Shown here piece by piece: positions 1 through 12,060 of a stretch of 64,000 nt of DNA; position 1 is the stretch's first letter, and each line of letters opens with the position of its first letter. Location: contig WTPW01000953.1 in assembly GCA_009809945.1 (NCBI GenBank), positions 89,555 to 153,554 of the forward strand. Reading direction: 5' to 3'. The DNA comes from Gigaspora margarita. Its lineage: Eukaryota; Glomeromycota; Glomeromycetes; Diversisporales; Gigasporaceae. The notes beneath the pieces are model-generated. The model ran no database searches, had not been told where the DNA came from, and saw nothing but the letters and a program-made list of their open reading frames with translations. Made by a program: the position numbers and the translations under genes.

Positions 1-165
1 GGTTGTAATAAAACCGGTTATATTAAAATCGATTTATATCCGGTTGTATTAAAACCGGTTATATTAAAACCGATTTATATCCGGTTATATTAAAACCGAT
101 TTATATTCGGTGTCAGATTTAGACTATATATAAAACCGGTTTTAAAATATATAACCGGTTCCAAA
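1..165. repeat. AT-rich tandem repeat built on a CCGGTT core
   Basis: The window opens inside an array of roughly 22-24 bp units alternating a CCGGTTRTATTAAAACCG-like block with a TTATATCCGGT block. Units diverge towards position 165. The array probably continues left of the window. No coding potential is seen. Confidence 0.7.
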
Positions 166-458
166 CACTACACCTGGCTTTAACGGTCCCCTAAAAAAAG
201 TTAACTTAACAAAAATCTATTTCCAAAATTAAACGTTGATACAACCAAACCAACCCAAAAAAGTAATTTTAGCGTAGCACCAAACGCCGGCAAATGCTTC
301 TAAGCGCTAACTAATTATGCTTTCAATCATAGTTTCGATCAGCGATCATATATAAAAAAATGCGTCATTCCCAAAGCTTATATATTTTGATATTTGCTTT
401 TTTTCGACAAAACATATTTTCTTTCCTTTACTTAAATATTCCTTAATACTTGGTTATA

Positions 459-761
459 ATGGCTGACGTTCAAGAAACAAAGCTAAAATATCGCAGATAA
501 ACATGTTTTAGTTGTCGAAAATGCTTATATTGTGGAATTGACTTACAACAAAACATATGTAATTGCAACATATCTGATGTGCCACATAAAAGTAATCGGA
601 CTGCAGCTATCAAAAATGCATTTATACGATTATTTAATCCTAATTGGGTGAAAGAGCAAATAGATTATGTTCGTCAAAAAATAGCACTTTATAATTACTC
701 ATTAAATGCAGGAGTAACTTTTAGTTTTTCCTTGTGCTTTCGGTGTATAGTTTCTTATTAA
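459..761 (+). pseudogene. Fragment of a cysteine-cluster protein
   Basis: The frame from the ATG at 459 begins MADVQETKLKYRR, meets a TAA at 498 and then continues in the same frame with CFSCRKCLYC, CNC and FNPNWVKEQIDYVRQKIALY up to a stop at 759-761. The C-x2-C-x2-C-x2-C cluster followed by CNC suggests a zinc-binding head. The segment through YSLNAGVTF recalls the N-terminus of lineage-expanded Glomeromycete proteins of unknown function; that is recollection, not a search. The C-terminal body such proteins usually have is absent. An intron removing the TAA cannot be excluded, but a truncated relic is more likely. No function is assigned. Confidence 0.4.
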
Positions 762-1423
762 GATAATGAATGGTAGGTACAATATCAAAGTAATATTTTG
801 AACATCTAAAGCATTGTAATAATATGTTTATTGATCGTAATTTTGACTTTACGAATTGATTAGCAATCAATTTATAGAAACTACTTTTAACGCTCTTTAT
901 ATTGGAAATCAGTAAAAATTCTCCTAGAATTGAAAAATCGCCTGATTTCCTGTGATTTTACATGACATCATGATCTGCAGAGGTCACATTTTTGCAAAGC
1001 GCAATAAAATACTTTATCTATAACCGAAACACAAGTGAATTTTTATGGATACGTGTATTCAACTGCGCACACGTGACGTATTGGGGATTTTTTATCCTGT
1101 ACTTTAACACATGATTTATATATATATTTTTTAAATACCAACTATGGATGGCAAAAATTACTGGTTTAAAACATGTGATGATAATGATCGAATATGTTAA
1201 ATTTATGCTTCTGTATATTCGGTCATAATAATCACATGTTAAAAACGGTGAAAAATGTTTTTTTACCATAATCCTAATGACTCGCCACAAGCCTCATAGA
1301 AGAAACATTAAAAATTCTTAAATGTACGATTTCACTAAGAAATTTCAGTTAGCATAGCCTGATGTAACAAATAAAACAATCATCACGCATAGCAAGTGAC
1401 AATCTAGTTAAATTAAATGAATA
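762..1423. other. Intergenic, no gene seen
   Basis: AT-rich sequence. The small open frames here lack recognisable motifs, codon periodicity or plausible splice partners. No repeat was recognised. Confidence 0.5.
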
Positions 1424-1573
1424 CAGTCAGCCTTCCCTAAGTGCATCCCCCCTAAGTGCATGACCTCCTTAAATGCATATTAATTTTATGGCCCAAATAT
1501 ATACGAAACTATTGTTCTCTAAATGCAAGCCCTCAAAAGTTTTGTCCCGATAGCATTTATGGAGGGTTGACTG
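1424..1573. mobile_element. MITE with TA target site (Tc1/mariner-like)
   Basis: A 150-bp element flanked by TA at 1422-1423 and 1574-1575. Its termini are inverted: CAGTCAGCCTTCCC at the left and GGAGGGTTGACTG at the right. It lies about 175 bp upstream of the channel gene start. The same CAGTCA..CTC terminus recurs at 34798, 40085 and 49119, so it belongs to a family dispersed across this window. There is no transposase. Confidence 0.75.
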
Positions 1574-1748
1574 TATGTTCAAGTCACTACGAACGTAAAA
1601 TGTGTAGTTTATTGTGGCTAGCATAATAATTAATGTTTGTTTGTACTGTGTTATAAGCAACTTTATGGCTTGATATATTTATGTATTTAAAAGATGTTTG
1701 TACGCTGCTTTTGAGATACATTTGATTTTGTTTCAATACTGTATTCAA

Positions 1749-4700
1749 ATGAGTAAACCAGGATCATTATCTAAAGAGCAACTGAACATTTCTGGTTCAA
1801 AGGAAAATGAAGTCCAGGTTATGATTCCGATTAGTGATAATATTACCAAAGAAGACTCTAATATCATTAAAAGAATAGATAAAGTTATCTGCTCGCCAAA
1901 TATGAAATATGTTGTAACTTGGAGCAAGGTCGACAATTTAGTTTGCGGGTGGCCAGTTGACAAAGATTCAGGTCAACTAAATTTTGATTCTATGATTAAC
2001 ATTGACATTAATGAATTAATCGACGTCTCAGATCAGAAAGATATTATCATCCTAGATATTGAAAATGTACATCGTAAGTCTAATTATGTACACGCATCTT
2101 AACTACTGTAATCATTGATCCTCGCCAATTAGAATTAATTATTTTAAATGTAATTTATTTCAATAGGAATTGTTGATGCCACAACAAAATTAAGGTATAA
2201 ATTGAATTTTGAGGGGAACATTGACAAAATTGCTTTCTTTGAAAATGATGTTTTGCTTAAAAATAATTATTTGGCGGTTGTATCAAGTGATCCAGATTAT
2301 CGAGTTAACATTTTTTCAAGAACTAATTCTAAGTACAAATATGAATGGATATTCAAGAGGAATATTGTTCTCACCAAATATTATAGATGTAATCTTACTC
2401 CAAAAGGAAAATTGCTGATTCTTCGAGAACTACCTTTTACAATTTTACAATGGGATTTAAGAAATTTAGAGCTTGAAGCGGAATATATATTGGATTGGAA
2501 TTTATATAAATATAAGGATAATGAAAATTTTCATTTTCTTCTGAGTAGCAATAACAAACTACTTGCTGTAATAGGAGATGCAAGGTATGCAGAACATTCA
2601 GATGAATCAAAACCAGAATTGGTAACTAGATGGGTAGAAAAAACAACTATTTATATTTATTCAAAAGAGTCTAGCAAGATGTTGGTCAAATGTAAGTATT
2701 AAATATATAGTCATAATTTTTTGTTAAATTATTGTACTGATGCTGTTAATTAATATACTTTGTAAATCGTGTCCAAAACAATTGCAGATGCATTCGATGG
2801 TGATAATTTGTTTAAAATCAATAGTTTACATTTTATTAAACTAAATAGAGGAGATCGTTTGCTTTTCAAAACTGATGGCCCAAAATATAGAATGATGAAT
2901 CCACGTACTCTTGTCAATGTTATAGATGCAGAAATGCTACTTCTATCGAGTAGTGAAGATGCACCAACAAAAATTATTAGAACCAAATGTCATTACTTCT
3001 AGTCATATAATAGTTGTTTCAAATAATCAGTTGTGGATTCAAAATTTAGTTAAGAATGAAAATCATATTGATGAATTTAAAGTTAATAGTTTGGTTAATG
3101 TATATTCTTGTGGTGAAGAAATTAATCAAATTATAAGAGATGCAAACTTTACTTTAGAAAAGAAATATGTTGGAAGTTTATTTACTTGGATTGTTAAAGT
3201 TATTAACAAAAAGGATATATTGCTTACAGCATGGAAATATGATCATGAAATGCTAGTATGGATTAAAATCGGAGATACGATACAGATAATCAATAATCAC
3301 AATATAAAGTTCAAATTACTTGAAAGTGAAGATACTATACAAATAATCGATAATAATAATTCTGTAAAATTTAAATTACTTGGAAGTGAAGATTTAATAT
3401 CGATATTATTTGGCGGAATATATATTTGGACTGCAAGTACAGGCAAAGGAATCCATTTACTTCATTATTGGAATGAATTCGAACTTTATGATTTGGAATC
3501 TTATAATTCACATTTTCTCAAATCACCAAGATTTGGTCAAATTCTTGAAAAAATGAATGAAACAAATGATATTATGTATAAAAACATAAGAACCAATGAA
3601 TGCTTTAAATATGAAGATTTGCTAGAGTGTTTTGTAGAAGATTTACAGGTTATAAAATTATATGGCAACGATTTAATGAAAGGGCTAATTGAATATGGAA
3701 AAAATACTTATTGTATCAAGAAACTTTTTACATTTTGTCTTGAACAGAGCTTATTACAGCTTAAACATGGATATATATCTACATTTATTGAATTAATAGA
3801 CATTATTACTTCATCTCTTTTAGAATTGGAAGAAATAGACAAAAGTTTTGATTTTACTGAACGTTTTTTGTCTAAAACTGCATTATTAATTTCTGATGAT
3901 TTTAAAGAAGACTTTTTAGAAAAGAATTCTTTAACATCTCAATTTAAAGATTGTGGAACCTATGATATTTATTTACGTATTCGACCTAAACATATAGACA
4001 AAATTATTAATATTTATAAAAATTATTCTATTAAAACAAAAATAGCAATATATTGCTTTTTTTTATTTATTTTTGATATTTTTTTAGCATCTCAAGGGTA
4101 TTTTGATATTTCTTCATCTTCGCTTGATTCTATAATTACTTTGCTTTTTATTTTTTTAAATGTTTTGATAACAGTATTTTGGGCTTACTTCACTTTTGAT
4201 TGGAAAAAATTACACTATAAACAAACTGTAAAATTAATAATTCCTTTGTCACCTTTTGATCTTTCTTATTTAAATGCTTCTAGAAATTATAGATGGTGGA
4301 ATATTAATGCTCTTATTAATTTTGAATGGGAAACTTTTGGAGATTTTTATTATTTGTGGTGGCTTTTATATATAGTCTTTTTATTTTTTTTTGCTATACT
4401 AACTTCGGAACTACAAAATGAAACTTATTTAGAAAGTGGAGATTTGCCAATTTTATTAGGCATGATTGGAATTTCATATGGCGGCACAATAATTAGTTTT
4501 GAAATTTATCAATTTTTTAGTAACAAAATAAAATATATTAAAATCCATGGGAATGGTTTGGTATATATAATTTTGTTAATTTGAAAATTTTGTAAAAACA
4601 AGTCTATTAAAGACTTATTTTTATTGATTTTTTTATTGTTTTATAGATTTTATTGCAATAGTATTTCCAACAATAACCTCGATATGGTTTATTTTTGAAA

Positions 4701-6036
4701 CTCCTCCATTATCAATGGTTATTATATCTATTCTTTTACTTGAATTAAGAGTTATATTTTTTCTCCAAATGTTTGAATATTTTTTGTAACAATGTTTAAA
4801 GTAGTTCGTAATGTATTATCAATTACTTTAGTTTTAATTATTATAATTATTGCATTTGCTCATGCGTTATATATTTTGCTAAAACCAAATAGTGAATATT
4901 CTTATGATTATCCAAGTTATACTAGTGATCCTAACAATCCATGGAATCTTGTTACAAGATATCAATCTGTTTTACATAATGCCATTATTGAAACCAATTC
5001 ATCTCTTATTGAAACACCAGATGAAAATACAAATTTGTTTGCTAATTTTGGCACTGCTTTATTAGCAGTATATTATATGCTACTTGGTATTTTATCGGTT
5101 TAATAATTATATATTTTTATATAAATATAAAATATGCTAATAATTTTTAATATTATTAGGTGATACTAGTTCAATTTCACCATGGATTTTGAAAGAAAAT
5201 TTATTATTAGATTTTTTGTTTATTTTATTTTCATTTTTTACTACAATTTATTTAATGAATTTGTTTATTGGATTCCTTACTTCGGCAATGGAAAATGTTC
5301 ATGAAGAATCATATTTACAATTTAAAGGAGAGGTATTTATATAATTTTGTACAATTTTAGAATTTTTATATAATGATTAATAACATATTATTATTAGGCA
5401 TTAGCTGAAATGAAACTTTTACGTAAATTTATGAAATCTCCAAGGAAACTTTTACGAATGACCAAATATCAAGATGAATTGACGATTAATCGAAAAATTT
5501 TGTAATTATTATTTTTTATATTTTTTTAAAAATATTATTTAGGCCATATAAACTTAATTATTGGTTCTCATAACCGGGCCTGGTCAATTTACAAAACTTT
5601 TAAAAAAAATTTCATGTATATTTACTATTCCGGGTGAGTTTTATAAATAATTTTATATGTTTTTTATAAATAAAATTTTTTGAAAACAAAATTAAAGGCC
5701 AAGTTGCGATCACATTTAAAAATTTTATGTCATGAGAACCGATTTATTAAGTTTGTATGGCCTTACATGAATGTTTTATAATATTGATATATTAATTTTA
5801 TAATTTAAAATTTTATTATTTTTATGACTAGATATTATGAAGCTTCAGTTGATGAACTTAAAAAATATGTAAAAAAAATCAAAGATAATGATAATGAAGA
5901 ATCTGTGCCATATCTATCCAATGCAATTTTAGAAATTGCAGAATATAAAAACTATGAAATCGAAGATAAAATTGAAATTATTAATAACAAAGTTAATAAA
6001 ATAATAGAATCAATAGAATTAAATAAAAAAGACTAA
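1749..6036 (+). CDS. TRP-like ion transport domain protein, frame broken at three homopolymers
   Basis: Seven exons give a protein of about 1,180 residues: 1749-2073, 2167-2691, 2788-4560, 4647-5086, 5160-5332, 5398-5501, 5832-6036. The first ~600 residues have no membrane segment and resemble the degenerate WD-like head of Glomeromycete channel proteins. Several hydrophobic helices follow from about 4020 on, then AFAHALYILLK (S5-like), a pore loop YYMLLGDTSSISPW and a last helix before FLTSAMENVHEESY, typical of TRP/polycystin-like cation channels. The tail (YYEASVDELKKYVKK) is coiled-coil-like. Frame changes are needed in A runs at 2969-2973 and 4540-4543 and a T run at 4780-4785, so the gene is either decaying or affected by sequencing indels. 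A ~22-residue segment (DTIQII..FKLL) is tandemly duplicated near 3280-3400. ATG 1749 (MSKPGSL) is preferred over an upstream 1698 start. It is probably a membrane protein; its ion selectivity cannot be read. Confidence 0.75.
5542..5762. mobile_element. PIF/Harbinger-type MITE inside the last channel intron
   Basis: The 221-bp element has imperfect ~30-bp terminal inverted repeats (GGCCATATAAACTTAATTAT.. and ..AAGTTTGTATGGCC) and a 3-bp TTA duplication at 5539-5541 and 5763-5765. GGCC termini with a TTA target are the Harbinger signature. It sits in intron 5502-5831, which would be about 107 bp without it, close to the neighbouring introns. The splice sites around it still join AAA-ATT-TT to A-TAT-TAT in frame. 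Confidence 0.85.
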
Positions 6037-6409
6037 TTTCTTCACAAAATATTATATATTTACACTTTATAAATTGTTTACTTTTCTTTTATGTATATTA
6101 TTATTCTTTATTTTTCTGTTCTTTCTTGTCTATATGTATTGCTTCAATATATAAACAGTTTTTTAAATAAAGATTTTAAGTAGTCTACAAAGGACTGGTT
6201 ATGGGACCGAACCTTTTAGAATTGTCCTGAAGTTAGTCCAGAAAATAATTTAATAAAAGTGAATTATAAATACTCATGCACTGCTAGAGCACTAGCAAAA
6301 AAGATGTATTTTATGAACATCCCAAGTACGTTTAGGAAAAAAATTCAAAATTTGATAAATGAGACTCACAAAAAAGCTGTATTATGATTATCTCGTAATT
6401 TTGATATAA
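6037..6409. other. Channel gene 3' flank
   Basis: AT-rich 3' region with AATAAA-like runs near 6169, plausible for polyadenylation. No further gene is seen. Confidence 0.4.
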
Positions 6410-6682
6410 TGATATGGGATCTTTGCTAGGAAAACACCCTTCAGCATTTTCCGATCGGGTATTTTCAGACAAATTTATAACAACATACCAGTTCTTATAT
6501 AAATGTAAATCATCTTTTGCCTTCATTGATTCAATGGTTCATCAAAATAAACTTTCGAATCAATAAAGTCAAAAGATGATTTGCATGCAAATAAAAACCG
6601 GTATGTTTGTTTAAGTTTGTCCGAATTAGCCCGATCGGAAAATGTCGAAAGATGATTTTCCTATCAAAGATCCCATATTACT
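6410..6682. repeat. Foldback element with ~110-bp arms
   Basis: The left arm starts ATATGGGATCTTTGCTAGGA and the right arm ends TCCTATCAAAGATCCCATAT. The arms are imperfect inverted copies separated by about 45 bp, and both contain CCGATCGG. No target duplication was recognised. It would form a long hairpin. A minus-strand open frame across the left arm is incidental. Confidence 0.75.
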
Positions 6683-7048
6683 AGTATTTAGTAGCACACG
6701 AATGTCTTGTCATCAAAAAGAAAATTTAATAATAAAATAGTACGAAAAATGATGAGTTAGACACATTCTAGATTTAGAAGACGATTAATATTTAAAATGG
6801 AAGAATTAGTCAAAGTTGCAATAACATCAATTTTTGGAGGTATATACAAGTAAACATACAGCTATTGTATATATATTAAAAAAAATTAGAAAGAATTAGA
6901 ATTTAGATGTGATAGCTACATAAGGGATTCTCCTTTGGGCTTTGCATGATGGGGCCAAACATAGCTATGCTAATTGATTGATCATATAGCTGAATATTTT
7001 TGTTATAGTTGATCGATTCAATCCATTCATATGAGAAGTACAGTCCGG

Positions 7049-7637
7049 TGTTACGACCTTTGGGTGGGAGAGCTTCGACGATTTAGTCCGATTTAGCTCC
7101 GATCGTAGACAAATTTGTACTAATTGTGATAACGAATTTTAGTTTAATTTGTTTAATCAGGTGAGGTCATATAACAAGGGTAGACAGGGGTTTGTTTAAT
7201 TTTCAAAACGTGGAATTGGAACTTATAAGGGAAAGTTAAATTTTATTAAGGTTTCTCAACTAAATTCTTAATACATCAAGGTACATCAAATAACTACTAC
7301 AGCTTATTTACAAACAAAAATGCGAAAAAATCTATTCCCTCATTCCTCACTGAAACCTTTTCTTTATATATTTGCGAATTTGAGCTGGAGTCTCAAGCTC
7401 CCACCGAGAGTCTTTAGCTCCTCCCGGGAGTTTTTAGCTCCTTCCGGGAGTTTTGAGCTCCTCCCGGGAGTTAGAGGCTTCCCAACGCAACGCCACGATA
7501 ATCATTCCCATACTATACCTAATCAAGAAAACAATGAAATATGTGCTAACTATAATAAAAATATGACGACAGATAATAATATAAAAAAAAATAAAATAAA
7601 ATAAAAAAATAAAAAAAATCTTCTCATAGTTGTAACA
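7049..7637. mobile_element. Solo LTR of an LTR retrotransposon
   Basis: The segment begins TGTTACGACC and ends GTTGTAACA, the usual TG..CA inverted ends, and is flanked by CCGG at 7045-7048 and 7638-7641 as a 4-bp target duplication. Its 589 bp fits an LTR. Inside is a ~20-bp tandem repeat (7390-7470) of AGCTCCTCCCGGGAGTTTTT type. No gag or pol and no second LTR are seen nearby, so this is a fossil left by LTR-LTR recombination. The superfamily cannot be decided. Confidence 0.65.
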
Positions 7638-7641
7638 CCGG

Positions 7642-8701
7642 GAATATACCACATTTGGGCAATGCCCACAAACAAGGTTCATTGTGTTATACTATAATAG
7701 TTTTTTTTTTTTTTAATATAAATTACCCGGTATCCATTATAATATAGCAAATATGATATTTTTAAACAAATTTATTTCAAGAACATTTTGTAATAAATGT
7801 CAAGTTGAAAAATATGCTTTTATGTAATAAATAAATAAACCTTAAATACTGGGAATTTTAATTTATAGTCAGGATTTAATTTATTTAATAGATGCTTTTT
7901 TTTTTTTTTTGCTTAATTAAAATGATTCATTTGTATAAATTTTGAATAATTAATAAATACCGGTACATTGATTTAAATCTATTTTGTTGGAATTCATAAT
8001 CAATTCTTGCTGCAAATCATAATGAAATTATTATATATTTTTCAATAGATGATTATGAAGTATTTATAGATAAAAATGTACTATAAGATAATGAAGCAAT
8101 TAAAAGTACGGAAATTAGGACCCTTCATAGTCCTTTGATCAATTACAGGGTTAACTAGTTTATATTTATACAAGATCAAAATTATATATAATCGCAAGTT
8201 CATGTGATAGATACAAGAGAAGGGATTCCACATTCCTTTTTTCCATTAAAAGAATTTTTATATACTTTTCTGTTTTGATTATATTTCTATATTATTAGAA
8301 TCAGCCAACATCAGGAAATTCTGAGACCTGATTATAATATAATTGAGAATTATCAATTAATAATTAATTTATTTTAATCCCTTTCAATCGATTTTTATAC
8401 AAGTTGATTATAATCGATTATTAATAAAACAAAATTTTATTATGTTTATAATGATAAAAAAAATAGATTTCCAAGAATAAAATTATTATTAACAGGACGT
8501 TTTATGGATGCTAAAAATTTTTTAGTGTGTATTTATACCTTTACAAAAAGATACTACACAGTATATAAAGATATTGATTGTGTAATAAGCTAATAAATTG
8601 CTACATAAATGAAAAGGTATTAATAATGAAAAAAGATAATGAAAAGGCATTTAGACTTGTTAAAATTTTTTAATTCATGGAATCAAAAAAAATTAAACTC
8701 A
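7642..8701. other. AT-rich, no gene recognised
   Basis: Poly-T tracts near 7702 and 7897 and no supported reading frame. Nothing else was recognised. Confidence 0.5.
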
Positions 8702-9289
8702 TTAAATCAAATAAAATTCATTAAAAAATAATTCAAAGATTCTTCTAGAATAAATAATGAGGTGGTGATAGAGGTGGTGGTTGAGAAATTTCTGATGTAA
8801 TACATATAAGTTGAGGAAGGTATAAGAGTAATTTGGATTTAACAAAGCAGATTTGGCTATTTGAGTAATGTCTTCGTCGGTTAAATTACTACTTTTATTA
8901 TGAAGTGTATTAAATTTGTGTGAATGCCTTTGTGACTTTTTTTTTGTCCGATATTCATAGTTGGATAATTATTCTAATATTCGACCTTCATTTGGTCTGC
9001 AAGTTTCGAATTGAAACGTTACATCTTCAGATTCATTTTGCCACATTTTAGAGACAACCTTGGATATAATAGCATTTGTCAAGTTTTTATATTGTTTCTT
9101 AATTCTGGATTGTTGATATTTTTTATATAGTATAAAAGAATTTGGAGGGGTCGTGCTTTTGTTTTCATTTCGACTTTGTTTTTTTCTTTTTTTCTGACTT
9201 TCTGAAATGAGTGACTATTTAGAAGTTACATAATTAATAATAGGATTTTCTTCGGAAACCATAAACATGGAACAAAATTTTTCCATCAT
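8702..9289 (-). pseudogene. Degraded MATA-type HMG-box gene
   Basis: Read on the minus strand from ATG 9289 the product starts MMEKFCSMFMVSEENP, then carries a basic stretch QKKRKKQSRNENKS and an HMG box: TPPNSFILYKK, then KNLTNAIISKVVSKMW, then QNESEDVTFQFE. NSFILYRK..W..E is the core of fungal MATA-HMG proteins, an expanded family in Rhizophagus. After the box NYEYRTKKKSQRHSHKF matches the usual basic end, and DEDITQIAKSALLNPNYSY follows. The frame is interrupted by a TAG before the basic stretch and is disturbed between FQFE and NYEYR, where LADQMKVEY appears in another frame. It is most likely a non-functional copy; a DNA-binding role is family knowledge only. Confidence 0.7.
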
Positions 9290-10134
9290 TATCGCTAGAT
9301 ATAATGATTGAATTTAAAAGGGCAAATAATGAATTTGATACTATTTTATAAGGCCATTAAATATGAAGATATGTATTAACAATTTTCATGTTTATACAAT
9401 TAAACTATGATTTATTTTTCTTTTTAAGACAAATAGAATCTTGGATAAAATTTACAAACACAAAGTTATTGTTTTAACGTAGAATTTTTATTATAACAAT
9501 TGTAAATTGTTTTAGTTTCTTATGAAAAAGACTTCTTTATTTTATTTTATTTGTTTATTTAGGATTCTGAACATTCATGTTTTCGGACTAATATTTGGCT
9601 GAAATAATTTGTAACTGAATTTCTTGGAAACATGCTGTATTTATTCTACACACGTTTACAAATGTTTCTGGAAAGTCATGTTAAAAAAAATTATCAATTG
9701 AATTATCGTAAAAAATTTTTGTGAACCACATTGTTACTATAAGAACAAAATACCTATCGATATTTGAAGTTTTGCATCTATTTCTCCTTTTAACTGTGTG
9801 ACCAAAGAGTTCAACCCCAAATTTGAATAGGCAGGAAAACATCATATCATATTGGTATGATAAACGGATTAAGTAATCAAACCTATGTCAGCTATGTTAT
9901 TTTATACTATTATCAGAATTTTTATCATGGAAAATTAAATTATATTTAAATTATTTGAGCTACATAAAAAAAAAGCGCAAACTTTGAAAAGATTCACGCA
10001 GATATCGCACTCATCTTTCTAAAGTTTTTTTAACCGGAAACCATTTGTAAAGATCATTTAAAAATAATTATGCTCAATTTGCGCGAAAGTTTTAATAAAG
10101 TCTCAACTTGCATGTTGACAAAAGTTAACTGATC
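9290..10134. other. AT-rich, no gene recognised
   Basis: No supported frame or repeat. This may include upstream sequence of the degraded HMG gene. Confidence 0.5.
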
Positions 10135-10545
10135 GAAATGACAGGGAGAATGGTCAGGTTACACGTCGTGTGCTACAGCCCTCCACTGGTAACACGGGTC
10201 GGGGATCAAATGAGACATCAAATCGCAGGATTTCATGTGATTAAAGCAACGTAATAGAAAGCTATTGACCACAATCAGTATTTAAACAAACGGCAAATAA
10301 CCTACTCACGACATTCTTTCCTCTTTCAACACAACCAAGCATCACAATCGTCTCATTTTTCTCAACCAAACCTTCCCACCACACATGGTAGTCTCCTGAT
10401 TCTGCCATTTTCCTATTTAACAACCGGCCTGCTTCGAGCAGGCAGGAAACCACCGGCTGATGCTGTTTCTCACTCGTTCTACTGTTACAATGATACCTGG
10501 GCGCAATCTCACTTGCTAATTTTCCCGGGAGCATATCATCATTTT
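10135..10545. mobile_element. Possible tRNA-derived SINE or retroposon remnant
   Basis: This is a block clearly richer in GC than its surroundings. Its left part (10141-10213) reads like a tRNA head: GAATGGTCAGGTTACACG resembles a D-arm/A-box and GGGGATCAAATG a T-arm/B-box. No acceptor-stem pairing, tail or target duplication could be established. The 90-codon minus-strand frame inside (10262-10534) has no recognised motif. Confidence 0.3.
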
Positions 10546-11013
10546 AGTTCAAATTACTCAGCTCAAATAACTCAGTTCAAATTACTCACAATGTATTCTG
10601 CGGACTTAAAGTCCTTTAATTGATTATTTCCGACACCTTTGGCTAGCCAGCATTCTTCTAATCACATGACCAGTCGTACCTATGCTTTCGTACATATTAA
10701 ATACAGTGTTTTTGATTTTTTTGTAAAAATTTGATTTATATAATTGGTCATCGATTTTTGATTTTCGTAGATTAAAATCGGGTTACATCAGGCAGCACTT
10801 TATGCAGAAAATTGCAATTAATTGCACTTATTTTGTCAATAATTGAGTTTCAATTAATTTCATGATAATTTAAATTGATTTTAATTGTATGACGTATGAC
10901 AAAAATTAATTTTGATAAATGTTTTGTTAAACCTGGTGAATAACACATACATATTGGTTATAAACATAATAGAGATTTAAAAGCTATGCAAAATTCGGTA
11001 CATTACCTTCCAA
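10546..11013. other. No gene recognised
   Basis: A three-fold short repeat of TCAAATNACTCA occurs at about 10550-10590. The rest is unremarkable. Confidence 0.4.

Positions 11014-11069
<56 letters not shown>
11014..11069. repeat. Poly-A tract
   Basis: Uninterrupted A run of about 56 bases. It could be the tail of an unrecognised retroposon on the plus strand, but no body or target duplication was identified. Confidence 0.9.
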
Positions 11070-11071
<2 letters not shown>

Positions 11072-11943
11072 TATTTAATTATATGTAGTTTTTATAGACT
11101 AAGATAACGCACGTTCGAGAAATGTTTCACGTAGTCCCTTGTATTACAACAAAGATCTATATGCCATCCGGAAAAGATCTCCGAGCATATCTCCTTGACG
11201 TTTTACGGGTCATTGTGTGCAATGGGTAAAGTATTAGTGCGTGCTGGTGAACATCAATTATATATTAAGACAAACTGAATTTATCAGCACCTATATTGCA
11301 TTAGCTTTTTTGAACGGCATTTACTATGACTTTCTATACTACTCATGTTTATCTTCATGAGAATTTTCCGAGTCTTTATGGTTAATAGTACGAAATTTAA
11401 ATAACAACGGAGTTCATAGATACTCATCTGCATATGCAGATTTATTAAATGTATCACCCTGATTTAGTAATTTTACAATTATGTTTCCGGAATAAATACA
11501 TACTTTACTTCCGAATATTATTTTAATATTCTGTGTTTCACCTAAAATAACCGAGTACTTCAGTACTTAATAATTATAGCTTATTTGTCTGAAATGTCGG
11601 AAATGAGTTTGAATCTTTCCATAAGGAAATGATAATAGGGGTTTATAATTAACAAATAAGTAAAGTATTTGAAAATAACTAGGATTTTTTTAAATAGTAT
11701 TTTTTATATGTTGAATTATAAATCAGAAAAATAAATAAGATTCTCTGATTTTAATCATGAAATCCTAATGCATAAATATATAGAAAATTTATACTTTATT
11801 CAAAATTAAATAACGAACTATATTGATATAACAATTTTGTAAACTTGTAATTCTGGTGTGATTCAGTCGGTTCTTTTGCAATATATTTGTTATTATATCC
11901 TAGAATGAAAGGTTTTGGAGAATCACAAGCGGATGGAGAAAAT

Positions 11944-12060
11944 CTCCGGACACCTACCAATGCACCTACCTGGTTGGTTAGTGTTAGGGCTAGAGGTTAT
12001 TTATTATTGGTTGATTTATATTTGGTAGGTGCAAAAATCACGTGAGGCAGGTGTCCGGAG
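11944..12060. repeat. Short inverted-repeat element
   Basis: The ends are exact inverted copies: CTCCGGACACCT at the left and AGGTGTCCGGAG at the right. A second inner pair, TTGGTAGGTGC and GCACCTACC, also pairs. It would form a ~117-bp cruciform. No target duplication was seen. Confidence 0.65.

Noticed and set aside
7320-7682. Open frames on both strands near 7.3-7.7 kb
   Set aside because: Within or across the end of the solo LTR and its tandem repeat; no motif.
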